Positions 25,526 to 33,423 of a stretch of DNA of 36,780 nucleotides are shown piece after piece (the stretch's first letter is position 1; the number at the start of each line of letters is the position of its first letter). This DNA is from Actinomycetota bacterium (lineage in GTDB: Bacteria; Actinomycetota; Actinomycetes; Nanopelagicales; Nanopelagicaceae). Under the pieces are notes generated by a model. That model was given only the letters and a program-made list of their open reading frames with translations. It made no database searches and was not told where the DNA came from. Both the position numbers and the translations under genes were made by a program. The stretch covers positions 1 to 36,780 of the forward strand of contig CANFUR010000003.1 in the NCBI GenBank assembly GCA_947450175.1. Direction: 5' to 3'.

Positions 25526-26360
25526 TCGCATAGATGTCAAAAAGACGTACAAGCTTTTTATTAATGGAGCATTCCCACGGACAGAATCTGGCCGAACCTA
25601 TGAAGTAAAAAATGCTAAAGGTGCATTCATCGCACATCCTTGCTTAGCTTCTCGAAAAGATTTAAAGGATGCAGTCGTTGCAGCTCGAGCTGCCCAGGCG
25701 GGGTGGAATAAGGCCAGTGCTTACAACAAGGGGCAAATTCTTTATCGAATTGCAGAAATGTTAGAAGGACGCCGTGCGCAGTTTGTAGATGAAATTGTTA
25801 ACGTTACGGGAGTAACTAAAGCTAAGGCCGAGAAAGAAGTTACTGATTCAGTTGATCGGTTGGTCTGGTATGCGGGTTGGACTGACAAGATTTCATCACT
25901 TTCAGGTGCACTTAATCCAGTTGCAGGCCCATATTACAACTTCACGATTCCTGAAAGTATGGGAGTCATTGCAGCGATAGCTCCAGAGACACCTTCTCTA
26001 CTTGGCTTAATTGATGCCATTGCACCAATCATTGTCGGTGGTAACACTGTTATTGTCTTAGCAAGTACTAAGGCACCACTATCTGCCATGAGTTTCGCTG
26101 AGGTAATTGCAACGAGTGATGTACCTGCCGGAGTTATTAATATTTTAACTGGCAAGAAAGATGAAATTGCACCGTGGATGGCATCGCATATGGATATCGA
26201 TGGTTTTGATATTTCTGGGCTAAGTGCAAAGAAGCACGCAGAGCTAAAAACTGTTGCCACTGAAAATCTCAAGCGCGTCTACAGTTTTAATTCAGCTGAT
26301 CCGGCACGCATTCTGGCCTTCATGGAAAATAAGACTGTCTGGCATCCGATAGGGCTATAA
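25518..26360 (+). CDS. Truncated aldehyde dehydrogenase-like protein without catalytic residues
   Basis: This 280-residue protein aligns with the first part of its upstream neighbour (LFINGAFPRTESGRTYEV, ILYRIAEMLEGRRAQF, LVWYAGWTDKI, GVIAAIAPETPSLLGLIDAIAP) but ends after about 60% of a normal enzyme. The cofactor-site Asn is lost (APETP for PWNFP), the conserved Lys is lost (VLASTKAP for VLKPAETT), the FTGS motif has become DISG, and the Glu/Cys catalytic part is missing. The frame is clean and overlaps the preceding gene by 8 bp. Together the two proteins are about the size of the two-domain ALDH16, whose second domain is likewise catalytically dead, so a partner subunit is likely. A decayed duplicate is the alternative. 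Confidence 0.85.
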   Translation: MSNRIDVKKTYKLFINGAFPRTESGRTYEVKNAKGAFIAHPCLASRKDLKDAVVAARAAQAGWNKASAYNKGQILYRIAEMLEGRRAQFVDEIVNVTGVTKAKAEKEVTDSVDRLVWYAGWTDKISSLSGALNPVAGPYYNFTIPESMGVIAAIAPETPSLLGLIDAIAPIIVGGNTVIVLASTKAPLSAMSFAEVIATSDVPAGVINILTGKKDEIAPWMASHMDIDGFDISGLSAKKHAELKTVATENLKRVYSFNSADPARILAFMENKTVWHPIGL

Positions 26361-27308
26361 CCAGCCTTTTTCAATGGTTTCAAACCATAGTTGCTGCACC
26401 GCTTCAACATCTAAATCAAGGACTACGCGAACTGATGCTGCATCTGTCAGGTCATTTGGCTCTAATGCCTTTAGAAACGGTGCACGTCGATCACAAATAG
26501 TTTGACCACGGGCTGGCCCTTGTGAAGTATCAACAACGACATCGAAAATTTCGGTAGTAAAGAGTTCAGGACGTATCGCACAAGCAACAGCGCCATAGTC
26601 TCCCAGGGTTATTGGTGATACATGAAGGCGTTCAATGAATGCGGCAATCAAAGTTCCTGCAAATTGTCCTGCCGGCTCTTTAGATTGTAAAAGTTTTGCA
26701 GCATCTTCACTTGTTGCCCCAGGACGCATGAAGACATCAAGGCCGTACATAGTGATTGGAACTCCACTTTGGAAAACAATTGCTGCGGCTTCTGGGTCAT
26801 GCCATACATTAAATTCAGCAGCAGCTGTTGCATTGCCTGCAGATGCCGAGCCCCCCATCAAAACAATTCGATGTAGTTTCTTGGCTGTTTCTGGAAAAGC
26901 GCGCAAAAACAAAGCGATATTTGTTAAAGGGGCAATTGGAATTAAAGTAACTGGATCTTTAGATTCTTCAATTAAATCCCTGAGAAGTTCGATCGCCGAA
27001 CGTGGATCAACTTTTCTATGAGATGGAGCTATGCCCAAATCTCCCATGCCGTCAGCACCGTGTACATATTCGGCATACTCTGATTTGCCAAGTAAGGGTC
27101 TGACTGCGCCGCGTGCAACGGGAATGTCACCAACACCAGCTGCATCCAAAACTTTAAATGTGTTTGCAATTACTTGATCAACATTTGTATTGCCATCAAC
27201 ACATGTTATGCCCAACAAATTGATTTGAGGGTGTCGGGCAGCAAAGAGCACCGCGAAAGCGTCATCAACACCGGTATCAACATCAAGAATGATTGAAGTT
27301 TTTTCCAT
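26355..27308 (-). CDS. Inosine-uridine-type nucleoside hydrolase
   Basis: This enzyme hydrolyses ribonucleosides to base and free ribose. The 317-residue protein has the calcium-binding motif DVDTGVDDA (residues 9-17), ITCVDGNTNVDQ, a central IPIAPLTNIALFL and VLMGGSASAGNATAAAEFNVWHDPEA, all of the IunH/RihA family. Base preference is not readable by eye. It is transcribed alone from a leaderless-type promoter (TAGGCT, 7 nt before the ATG), diverging from ribokinase, which phosphorylates the ribose it releases. Its stop overlaps the end of the truncated aldehyde dehydrogenase by 6 bp in convergent orientation. Confidence 0.93.
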   Translation of the reverse strand: MEKTSIILDVDTGVDDAFAVLFAARHPQINLLGITCVDGNTNVDQVIANTFKVLDAAGVGDIPVARGAVRPLLGKSEYAEYVHGADGMGDLGIAPSHRKVDPRSAIELLRDLIEESKDPVTLIPIAPLTNIALFLRAFPETAKKLHRIVLMGGSASAGNATAAAEFNVWHDPEAAAIVFQSGVPITMYGLDVFMRPGATSEDAAKLLQSKEPAGQFAGTLIAAFIERLHVSPITLGDYGAVACAIRPELFTTEIFDVVVDTSQGPARGQTICDRRAPFLKALEPNDLTDAASVRVVLDLDVEAVQQLWFETIEKGWL

Positions 27309-27314
27309 AAGCGA

Positions 27315-27321
27315 TAGCCTA
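27315..27321. promoter_or_regulatory. Shared symmetric -10 core of nucleoside hydrolase/ribokinase promoters
   Basis: The 18-bp gap 27309-27326 contains TAGCCTA. On the plus strand TAGCCT (27315-27320) lies 6 nt before the ribokinase ATG. On the minus strand TAGGCT (27316-27321) lies 7 nt before the hydrolase ATG. Length and layout are identical to the birA/accD gap. Confidence 0.62.
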
Positions 27322-27326
27322 GCGGT

Positions 27327-28223
27327 ATGGGTAAAGCAGTCATAGCGGTAGTTGGCAGTGCGATGATCGATTTAACTGCCTATGTAAAAACTATTCCTGT
27401 TGCTGGACAAACTTTAGAGGGTGATTTATTCACAACTGGATTCGGTGGAAAAGGGGCTAACCAAGCCGTTATTGCCGCTCATTGCGGCGCCGAAGTCCAC
27501 TTTATTGGCAAGTTGGGAAACGATCTTTTTGGTGATTCGATTGCAGAAAACTTTAATTCTCTGGGTATACGTTCTAATTTTGTAGACCGAAGTGATACCC
27601 CCAATGGAGTTGCCCATATCTGGGTCGATAGCAATGGTGAAAATAGAATTGTGATTATTCCTGGTGCCAATTATGAAATTGAAAGTGACCGAGCTGTTGA
27701 AGCAATCACCTCAATTAAGGATTTAGCTGTAGTAGTTGCACAGTGTGAGATAAGACAAGAAGTTACATTAGCTGCATTTAGTGCGGCTAAGAAGCGTGGG
27801 TGCCTAACTATTTTAAATCCTGCCCCATATCAGCCACTTAGTAAGGAGCTACTTGAGCTTACTGATTGGATTATTCCTAACGAAACCGAGTTCAAAGAAC
27901 TCTGCGGAGAGTTACCAACAAATGATGAGATTTTAAGCGGTTTTAGACCAGGGAAGAATTCAATTGTAACTTTAGGTTCAGAGGGAGCTGTTTTAATTGC
28001 AGATGATGGTGCAATTACACGATTGTCTGCACCAAAAACTGGTGCTGTTGACACAACCGGTGCCGGTGATGCATTTGTTGGAACTTTTGCTTTTGCCTTA
28101 GCAAGTGGAAAAAGTAGTATCGAAGCCATGAATCTGGGAATCAAAGTTGCCTCGATGACCGTGACACGAAAAGGTGCACAATCCTCATATCCTTCTCAAA
28201 CTGAAATAGCTACACTTTCATAA
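27327..28223 (+). CDS. rbsK: Ribokinase, PfkB family
   Basis: This kinase phosphorylates D-ribose to ribose 5-phosphate. The 298-residue protein has the N-terminal PfkB motif GGKGANQAVIAA (about 40-51) and the C-terminal motif DTTGAGDAFVGTFAFAL with catalytic Asp248. The early GSAMIDLTAYV and later NPAPYQPL are ribokinase-like. The partner is the divergently encoded nucleoside hydrolase, with which it forms a ribose-salvage pair. Other PfkB sugar kinases, including deoxyribokinase, remain possible. The last 28 bp overlap the convergent P450 gene. Confidence 0.88.
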   Translation: MGKAVIAVVGSAMIDLTAYVKTIPVAGQTLEGDLFTTGFGGKGANQAVIAAHCGAEVHFIGKLGNDLFGDSIAENFNSLGIRSNFVDRSDTPNGVAHIWVDSNGENRIVIIPGANYEIESDRAVEAITSIKDLAVVVAQCEIRQEVTLAAFSAAKKRGCLTILNPAPYQPLSKELLELTDWIIPNETEFKELCGELPTNDEILSGFRPGKNSIVTLGSEGAVLIADDGAITRLSAPKTGAVDTTGAGDAFVGTFAFALASGKSSIEAMNLGIKVASMTVTRKGAQSSYPSQTEIATLS

Positions 28224-29380
28224 CCCCGTAAAACAAAAGTTGGTCTACGGATCGGCTCACTCGCTAAAGCCATTGTGGGATATTTTTCCCAAAGAGCTGG
28301 CAATGAAACACTCATTTCTAATCGAGCAAGCGGTGCACCTAGACAAAAGTGAATCCCAGCACCAAAACCAATGTGTGGATTTGGATCACGCATTAAATCC
28401 ATATCATCTGGATTTTCAAAGACTGTCTCATCGCGATTAGCTGAGCCAATAAGGGCAGCAATCTTTTGCCCCTTCTCAATTTTCACTCCGCCAACTTCAG
28501 TATCTACGGTGGCTGTGCGCTCAAATAAGTGAAGCGGAGCGTCAAAGCGCATGAATTCTTCTAGAGCCGTATCCGTTACGCCTCGTGGGTCATCTTGTAG
28601 CAGCGCGACTTGTTCTGGGCGTTTAAGAACGGCAACCATTCCATTTCCAAAAGCGTTCACGCTTGCCTCATGTCCAGCGTTTAGCAGTAAGACACATGTT
28701 GCTACTAACTCATGTGAATTTAGTTTTTCACCATTTTCTTCAACCATTGCTAAATCAGTGATGAGATCCTGACCTGGATTAGTTTTTCGATACTCGGCTA
28801 AATCGCGAACATATTCAGCAAACTCACCTGCAGCTTTTTTCGCTTCAATTTGATACTGCTCTGAGGGGTTAACTTCATACATTTTGACAATTGACTGTGA
28901 CCAAGGTCGAAGCAAATGTTCTTCTGATTCAGGAAACCCTAAGAGGTCAGCAATTATCTTCACTGGCAGAGGTTCTGCGTAATCAGAAATGAGATCGAAA
29001 TTTTCTCCAGAATTAACTTTTACGTCTATGGCTGCTAGAAGTTGTTGTGTGATTCTTTCAACGGCAGGTCTCATACCCTCAATCTTGTTTCGATTAAATG
29101 CCTTCGCTACGAGAGAGCGTAATCGAGTGTGCTTGGGCGGTTCGCTATCTAAAATTGAATCTGAGTGAAGCCAATTAAATGTCTCCCATTCAAAATCTGG
29201 TTTCTTGTCAATAAAGATTCGCCCTAATGACTTGTTTCTAAAAACATCATTAGCATCACTATGCCGAGCGGCCAAAAAGAGCTGCATAGCATCGTGCCAA
29301 ACTGGTTTGCCGATATCTCGAAGTTCTTTTAACTGTTCATATGGATCAGCAACAAAAGTGGGATTATTAAAATCAATCAT
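28196..29380 (-). CDS. Cytochrome P450
   Basis: This is a soluble bacterial class P450 monooxygenase with an unknown substrate. The 394-residue protein has the heme-binding motif FGAGIHFCLGAPLARLE with axial Cys346, the K-helix ExxR (EEFMR) and an I-helix reading LLLNAGHEASVN. The conserved oxygen-activating Thr after the acid is replaced by Ala, as in EryF (CYP107A1), where the substrate supplies the proton path. I use the ATG at 29380 (TGATG overlap with the adenosine deaminase stop); a GTG one codon earlier is possible. It is the last gene of the nucleoside import and salvage operon, an unexpected place for a P450. No ferredoxin or reductase gene is in the window. Confidence 0.92.
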   Translation of the reverse strand: MIDFNNPTFVADPYEQLKELRDIGKPVWHDAMQLFLAARHSDANDVFRNKSLGRIFIDKKPDFEWETFNWLHSDSILDSEPPKHTRLRSLVAKAFNRNKIEGMRPAVERITQQLLAAIDVKVNSGENFDLISDYAEPLPVKIIADLLGFPESEEHLLRPWSQSIVKMYEVNPSEQYQIEAKKAAGEFAEYVRDLAEYRKTNPGQDLITDLAMVEENGEKLNSHELVATCVLLLNAGHEASVNAFGNGMVAVLKRPEQVALLQDDPRGVTDTALEEFMRFDAPLHLFERTATVDTEVGGVKIEKGQKIAALIGSANRDETVFENPDDMDLMRDPNPHIGFGAGIHFCLGAPLARLEMSVSLPALWEKYPTMALASEPIRRPTFVLRGYESVAISV

Positions 29381-30474
29381 CACTCAGTAGAAATTTTCGT
29401 ATAGCCTGGTTTGATGACGCCATCAATAATCTTTAAGCGCTCTGGGTAAGGAATGAATGCACTCTTCATGGCATTAATTGTTACTCGCTGCAGTTCAGCA
29501 AAATCCCAACCAAAAGCTTTAACTGCCTCTTCCATCTCAAATGACATTGATGTCTGGCTCATTAGGCGATTATCAGTATTGATGGTGACTCTAAAACGCA
29601 GGCGGGCTAGAGCTCCAATTGGGTGCTCGGCATAACTCTTGGCAGCACCAGTTTGCAGATTAGAAGTTGGGCAGAGCTCTAATGGAATTCGACGATCACG
29701 AACATATGAAGCAAGTTGGCCCAACTTTGGTTCTGATCCAGAGAAATCAATGTCATCAATAATGCGAACACCGTGGCCTAAACGTTCTGCCCCGCATAAT
29801 TGAATAGCTTCCCAAATAGAGGGCAACCCATAAGCCTCACCAGCATGAATCGTGAAATGTGCGTCTTCTTTACGCAAATAATCAAAAGTATCTTTCTGAT
29901 CACTTGGCGGAAATCCATCTTCAGGTCCAGCAATATCAAAACCAACTACGCCTTGATGACGATACTTAACGACGAGTTCGGCAACTTCTTGGGAAAGTTT
30001 ATTCTGACGCATGCCGCATAATAGTGAGAAGACTTTAATCTCATAACCTTCGGCTTTAGCTTCTGCCATCCCTTGCTTATAACCTTCAAGAGTAGCTTCG
30101 ACTACATCGGCCATTGAAAGACCCTTTTCGGTAAAGAGTTCAGGAGCTCCACGAACTTCAGCGTAGACAACTCCATCGCGTGCAAGATCTAGTGCACATT
30201 CGCGTGCTACTCGGATAATGTCTTCACGGCGCTGCATAACGGCGATAGTGTGAGAAAAAGTCTCTAAGTATCTAACTAATGATCCAGAATCACATGATTC
30301 ACGGAACCAGATCGCAAGTTCTGCTGCATCATGAGTAGGTAGAGCGGTATAACCAATTTCGCCAGCAATATCAATAATAGTTTGTGGGCGTAATCCACCA
30401 TCCAAGTGATCGTGCAATAAAACTTTTGGGACGCGTTTAATCTGTGCGGGTGATGGCGTACTTGTAAGGCTCAA
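29380..30474 (-). CDS. add: Adenosine deaminase
   Basis: This enzyme deaminates adenosine and deoxyadenosine to inosine forms, feeding PNP. The protein is 364 residues from the preferred TTG at 30474, placed 10 bp after the deoA stop with a weak GAGAG upstream. A TTG at 30510 inside deoA would add 12 residues. The zinc motif is [12 protein letters not shown] (His21, His23), followed by [15 protein letters not shown], the catalytic HAGEAYG and [12 protein letters not shown] with the zinc-binding Asp. HDHLDGG instead of HxHLxG is typical of actinobacterial Add. It lies between deoA and the P450 gene in one transcript. Confidence 0.92.
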   Translation of the reverse strand: MSLTSTPSPAQIKRVPKVLLHDHLDGGLRPQTIIDIAGEIGYTALPTHDAAELAIWFRESCDSGSLVRYLETFSHTIAVMQRREDIIRVARECALDLARDGVVYAEVRGAPELFTEKGLSMADVVEATLEGYKQGMAEAKAEGYEIKVFSLLCGMRQNKLSQEVAELVVKYRHQGVVGFDIAGPEDGFPPSDQKDTFDYLRKEDAHFTIHAGEAYGLPSIWEAIQLCGAERLGHGVRIIDDIDFSGSEPKLGQLASYVRDRRIPLELCPTSNLQTGAAKSYAEHPIGALARLRFRVTINTDNRLMSQTSMSFEMEEAVKAFGWDFAELQRVTINAMKSAFIPYPERLKIIDGVIKPGYTKISTE

Positions 30475-30484
30475 CGTATGGCTC

Positions 30485-31789
30485 TCAATCAGTAATTCGT
30501 TCGAGTACAAGTGGCAATCTATCTATTTTTGCATCCTTTGGTAAATCGCCAATTGTCACTGAGTTAGTTAAAGATTCTTGCGCGCGAGCAAATGCTGCCG
30601 GTGTATCAGTATGCAATGTATAAAGTGGGGCTCCGGCAGCAATGAGATCGCCTGGTTTGGCGTGAATTTCGATCCCAGCACCGGCTTGAACGGCTTCTCC
30701 TTGGCGCGAGCGGCCCGCACCTAATCGCCATGCTGCCAATCCTACTTTCATTGCATCCATAGAAAGAATAGTTCCACTTGATTGGGCAGTAACTGTCAGA
30801 TTCTCTTGTGCTGTTGGAAGTTTTGCGTCGGGGTCTCCGCCTTGCGCACTAATCATTTGGCGCCAGACATCCATAGCTTTACCGTTTTTCAACATATCCG
30901 CTGGATCAATATTTGTAATACCAACTATTTCTAGCATTTCGCGCGCAAGTAAAACAGTGAGCTCAACAATGTCTGCGGGTCCACCACCTGCTAAAACTTC
31001 TACAGATTCTCGAACTTCAAGGGCATTTCCTGCAGTCAGACCTAATGGGATATCCATTGCTGTAACAAGAGCAATTGTCTTTACCCCAGCACGCTTACCG
31101 AGTCCGACCATGACATGCGCTAACTCTGTAGCTTTTTGCGGGTCACTCATAAAAGCACCCCCACCAGTTTTAACATCTAATACCAATGCGCTAGTTCCTT
31201 CAGCAATTTTTTTACTCATAATTGACGATGCAATTAGTGGAATTGCCTCAACTGTTGCCGTGACATCTCGCAATGCATAGAGTTTTTTATCTGCCGGTGC
31301 TAAACCGGCCCCAGCTGCACAAATGACTGCGCCACAATCCTGCAAAACTTTAAGCATCTCTTCGTTTGATAAGGCTGCGCGCCAACCTGGAATTGATTCC
31401 AACTTATCTAAAGTTCCGCCGGTATGGCCGAGTCCTCGACCAGATAATTGCGGTACCGCCGCACCACATGCTGCAACAAGTGGAGCTAGGGGCAAAGTAA
31501 TTTTGTCGCCAACTCCTCCGGTTGAATGCTTATCAACTGTTGGTCGAGACAGTGCTGACCAACTCATGCGTTCGCCACTGTTGATCATTGCATCGGTCCA
31601 CCGTGATATTTCACGAGATTCCATGCCATTGAGTAAAATCGCCATTAATAATGCAGACATCTGTTCATCGGCAACTGCTCCGCGTGTGTATGCCTCAATT
31701 ACCCAATCAATTTGTGGGTCTGTTAACGAATGTCGGTCTCGTTTTGCAGCAATGATTTCAGCTGCGGAAAATGCCTCAAACTGCGACAT
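30485..31789 (-). CDS. deoA: Thymidine phosphorylase
   Basis: This enzyme phosphorolyses thymidine and deoxyuridine to base and deoxyribose 1-phosphate. The 434-residue protein has the N-terminal helical domain ([18 protein letters not shown]), the phosphate-binding [57 protein letters not shown] and a C-terminal biotinyl-like domain ([12 protein letters not shown]). These are class landmarks of the thymidine/pyrimidine phosphorylases; a broader pyrimidine phosphorylase is the alternative. The ATG follows the cdd stop with no gap, so the two are coupled. The deoxyribose 1-phosphate formed can pass to the mutase and DeoC encoded on the other strand. Confidence 0.93.
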   Translation of the reverse strand: MSQFEAFSAAEIIAAKRDRHSLTDPQIDWVIEAYTRGAVADEQMSALLMAILLNGMESREISRWTDAMINSGERMSWSALSRPTVDKHSTGGVGDKITLPLAPLVAACGAAVPQLSGRGLGHTGGTLDKLESIPGWRAALSNEEMLKVLQDCGAVICAAGAGLAPADKKLYALRDVTATVEAIPLIASSIMSKKIAEGTSALVLDVKTGGGAFMSDPQKATELAHVMVGLGKRAGVKTIALVTAMDIPLGLTAGNALEVRESVEVLAGGGPADIVELTVLLAREMLEIVGITNIDPADMLKNGKAMDVWRQMISAQGGDPDAKLPTAQENLTVTAQSSGTILSMDAMKVGLAAWRLGAGRSRQGEAVQAGAGIEIHAKPGDLIAAGAPLYTLHTDTPAAFARAQESLTNSVTIGDLPKDAKIDRLPLVLERITD

Positions 31790-32191
31790 TTAACGCTCGT
31801 TGCGGTCTAAATCATCAGGACCAAAAGCCCATGGCAACATAGCAGCCATAGTCTGCGGCCCATCATCGGTCATCAATAGCGCATTGGATCCACCGTGCTC
31901 AAATAACAACTGGCGACATCGTCCACATGGTGCCAAATGATTTCCCTGCCCATCAACACAAGAGATTGCAACTAATCGTCCACCGCCGGTGGCAATCAGA
32001 TTTGAAACTAAACCACACTCTGCACAAAGACCTAAGCCATAGCTCGCATTTTCAACATTGCAACCAGAAACGATTCGACCGTCATTTACTAAAGCTGCAA
32101 CCCCAACAGGAAATTTTGAATATGGTGCATAAGCTGTTTTCATGGCAGCTACCGCTGCGGTATGCAATGCATCCCAATCAATTATTGTCAT
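31790..32191 (-). CDS. cdd: Cytidine deaminase
   Basis: This enzyme deaminates cytidine and deoxycytidine to uridine forms. The 133-residue protein matches the small Cdd class, with YAPYSKFPVGVAA and GCNVENASYGLGLCAECG. Zinc ligands are Cys56, Cys89 and Cys92, the catalytic Glu is Glu58, and the second cysteine pair is in APCGRCRQ. The start overlaps the end of the second permease gene by 4 bp (ATGA), and deoA follows directly. Uridine or deoxyuridine from it would be split by the phosphorylase or nucleoside hydrolase. Confidence 0.95.
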   Translation of the reverse strand: MTIIDWDALHTAAVAAMKTAYAPYSKFPVGVAALVNDGRIVSGCNVENASYGLGLCAECGLVSNLIATGGGRLVAISCVDGQGNHLAPCGRCRQLLFEHGGSNALLMTDDGPQTMAAMLPWAFGPDDLDRNER

Positions 32192-33423
32192 CGCAATCCA
32201 CCGCGGCGATATGGGATTCCATCTGCTGCCGGCATACGCAGGCGTTGTGAAGCCAATGACATGATGAGCAAAGTAGCAATATATGGGGTCATAGTTACTA
32301 GCTGCCCTGGAAGTTCCTTAACTGCCATGAAGTACCACAGTGATAAACCAGCAAATGCGAAAGTGAGTGCAGCTTTAACAATCTTTCCCTTACGGATATC
32401 CCGAATAATAAGTACGGCTAAGACAACAACAATCAGAAGAATTAATGCATGCACTGACGCTGAATCACGAAGTTGGAGAGCATCGGCAAAACCAAATAAA
32501 CCAGCACCCATCAAAATTCCGCCTGGGCGGTAATTTCCAAAGAGTAAAGCGGCAAGACCAATGTATCCACGGCCAGCGATCTGGTTTTCTTGGTAGTGAT
32601 TTGCAGCAACAATTGCCAAGAAACCCCCACCTAGACCAGCAAGACCGCCAGAGATTAATACGCCTGCGTACTTCATTGCATAAACATTGACACCTAAAGA
32701 TTCAGCAGCAATTGGCGCTTCACCAGCACTACGAAGTCGCAAACCAAATGCGGTCTTCCATAAAACAAAGAGTGATAGAGGCACCATTGCGATTGCAAGT
32801 ACAGTCACATAAGAAAGATCGCCTGTAATTCCTCGAAGGATGGAAGCTAGATCGGATATGAAAAACCAGTGTTTTTCAGCTAAAGAGTTCAATAAATCAG
32901 GGCTCTTCCAACCAAAGTAGTCGCCACCAGAAAGTACCGGGAGAGAGTTTGTACCAATTGAGTCCACATCAGGAGATTGAGAAGGACCTTTCCATGCTCC
33001 GCTCTTGTAAAGAATTGTAGAAAGGTATCGAACAAGTCCCATAGCAATAATATTTATAGCAACACCAGAAACAACATGATCAACACCAAAAGTAATTGTG
33101 GCAATTGCATGTACAAGTGCGCCTACTGCACCAAAGATTATGGCCGCAAGTAAACCTAACCAAGGGCCATGTTTATATCCAATCATTCCCCCAGCCCAAG
33201 CACCCATAACCATCATGCCTTCAAGGCCAATGTTTACAACGCCTGAGCGTTCAGAGAAGAGTCCCCCAAGTCCAGCTAAAACAATTGGCACTGATAAAAG
33301 CAAAGCTGCAGATGCAGTACCAACACTTGTTAAATCGCTCGCACCAGTTATCTGACGAATCACTGCAAGCACAAAAACTAAAATGGTGGCATAGCGCAAG
33401 AACTTCAAGGCCTTAATTTTCAT
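32188..33423 (-). CDS. Nucleoside ABC importer permease (second subunit)
   Basis: This 411-residue integral membrane protein belongs to the BPD_transp_2 family of sugar/nucleoside importers. It has about ten helices, the motif ERSGVVNIGLEGMMVMGAW near the N-terminus (EGMM type, typical of the BmpA/Nup systems) and the coupling motif FGLRLRSAGEAPIAAESLGVNVYAMKY that contacts the ATPase. It is longer than usual (about 300-320) by an extra membrane-rich C-terminal region (about residues 340-400). It overlaps the first permease (ATGA) and cdd. With the ATPase and binding protein it forms an importer; substrate assignment rests on family and neighbours. Confidence 0.92.
   Translation of the reverse strand: MKIKALKFLRYATILVFVLAVIRQITGASDLTSVGTASAALLLSVPIVLAGLGGLFSERSGVVNIGLEGMMVMGAWAGGMIGYKHGPWLGLLAAIIFGAVGALVHAIATITFGVDHVVSGVAINIIAMGLVRYLSTILYKSGAWKGPSQSPDVDSIGTNSLPVLSGGDYFGWKSPDLLNSLAEKHWFFISDLASILRGITGDLSYVTVLAIAMVPLSLFVLWKTAFGLRLRSAGEAPIAAESLGVNVYAMKYAGVLISGGLAGLGGGFLAIVAANHYQENQIAGRGYIGLAALLFGNYRPGGILMGAGLFGFADALQLRDSASVHALILLIVVVLAVLIIRDIRKGKIVKAALTFAFAGLSLWYFMAVKELPGQLVTMTPYIATLLIMSLASQRLRMPAADGIPYRRGGLR

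Noticed and set aside
25518-26360. Truncated aldehyde dehydrogenase as a frameshifted pseudogene
   Set aside because: No catalytic-domain remnant continues in any plus frame after the stop, because the nucleoside hydrolase gene begins there on the other strand. The start overlap is tidy and the frame is uninterrupted, so a short functional protein is more likely.
31323-31793. Plus-strand open frame (156 codons) opposite deoA, and similar ones opposite the permease (33466-33912), the nucleoside hydrolase (26635-27021) and the aldehyde dehydrogenase (24943-25398)
   Set aside because: All are antisense to genes with intact motifs, show no family signature, and lack a plausible start signal.
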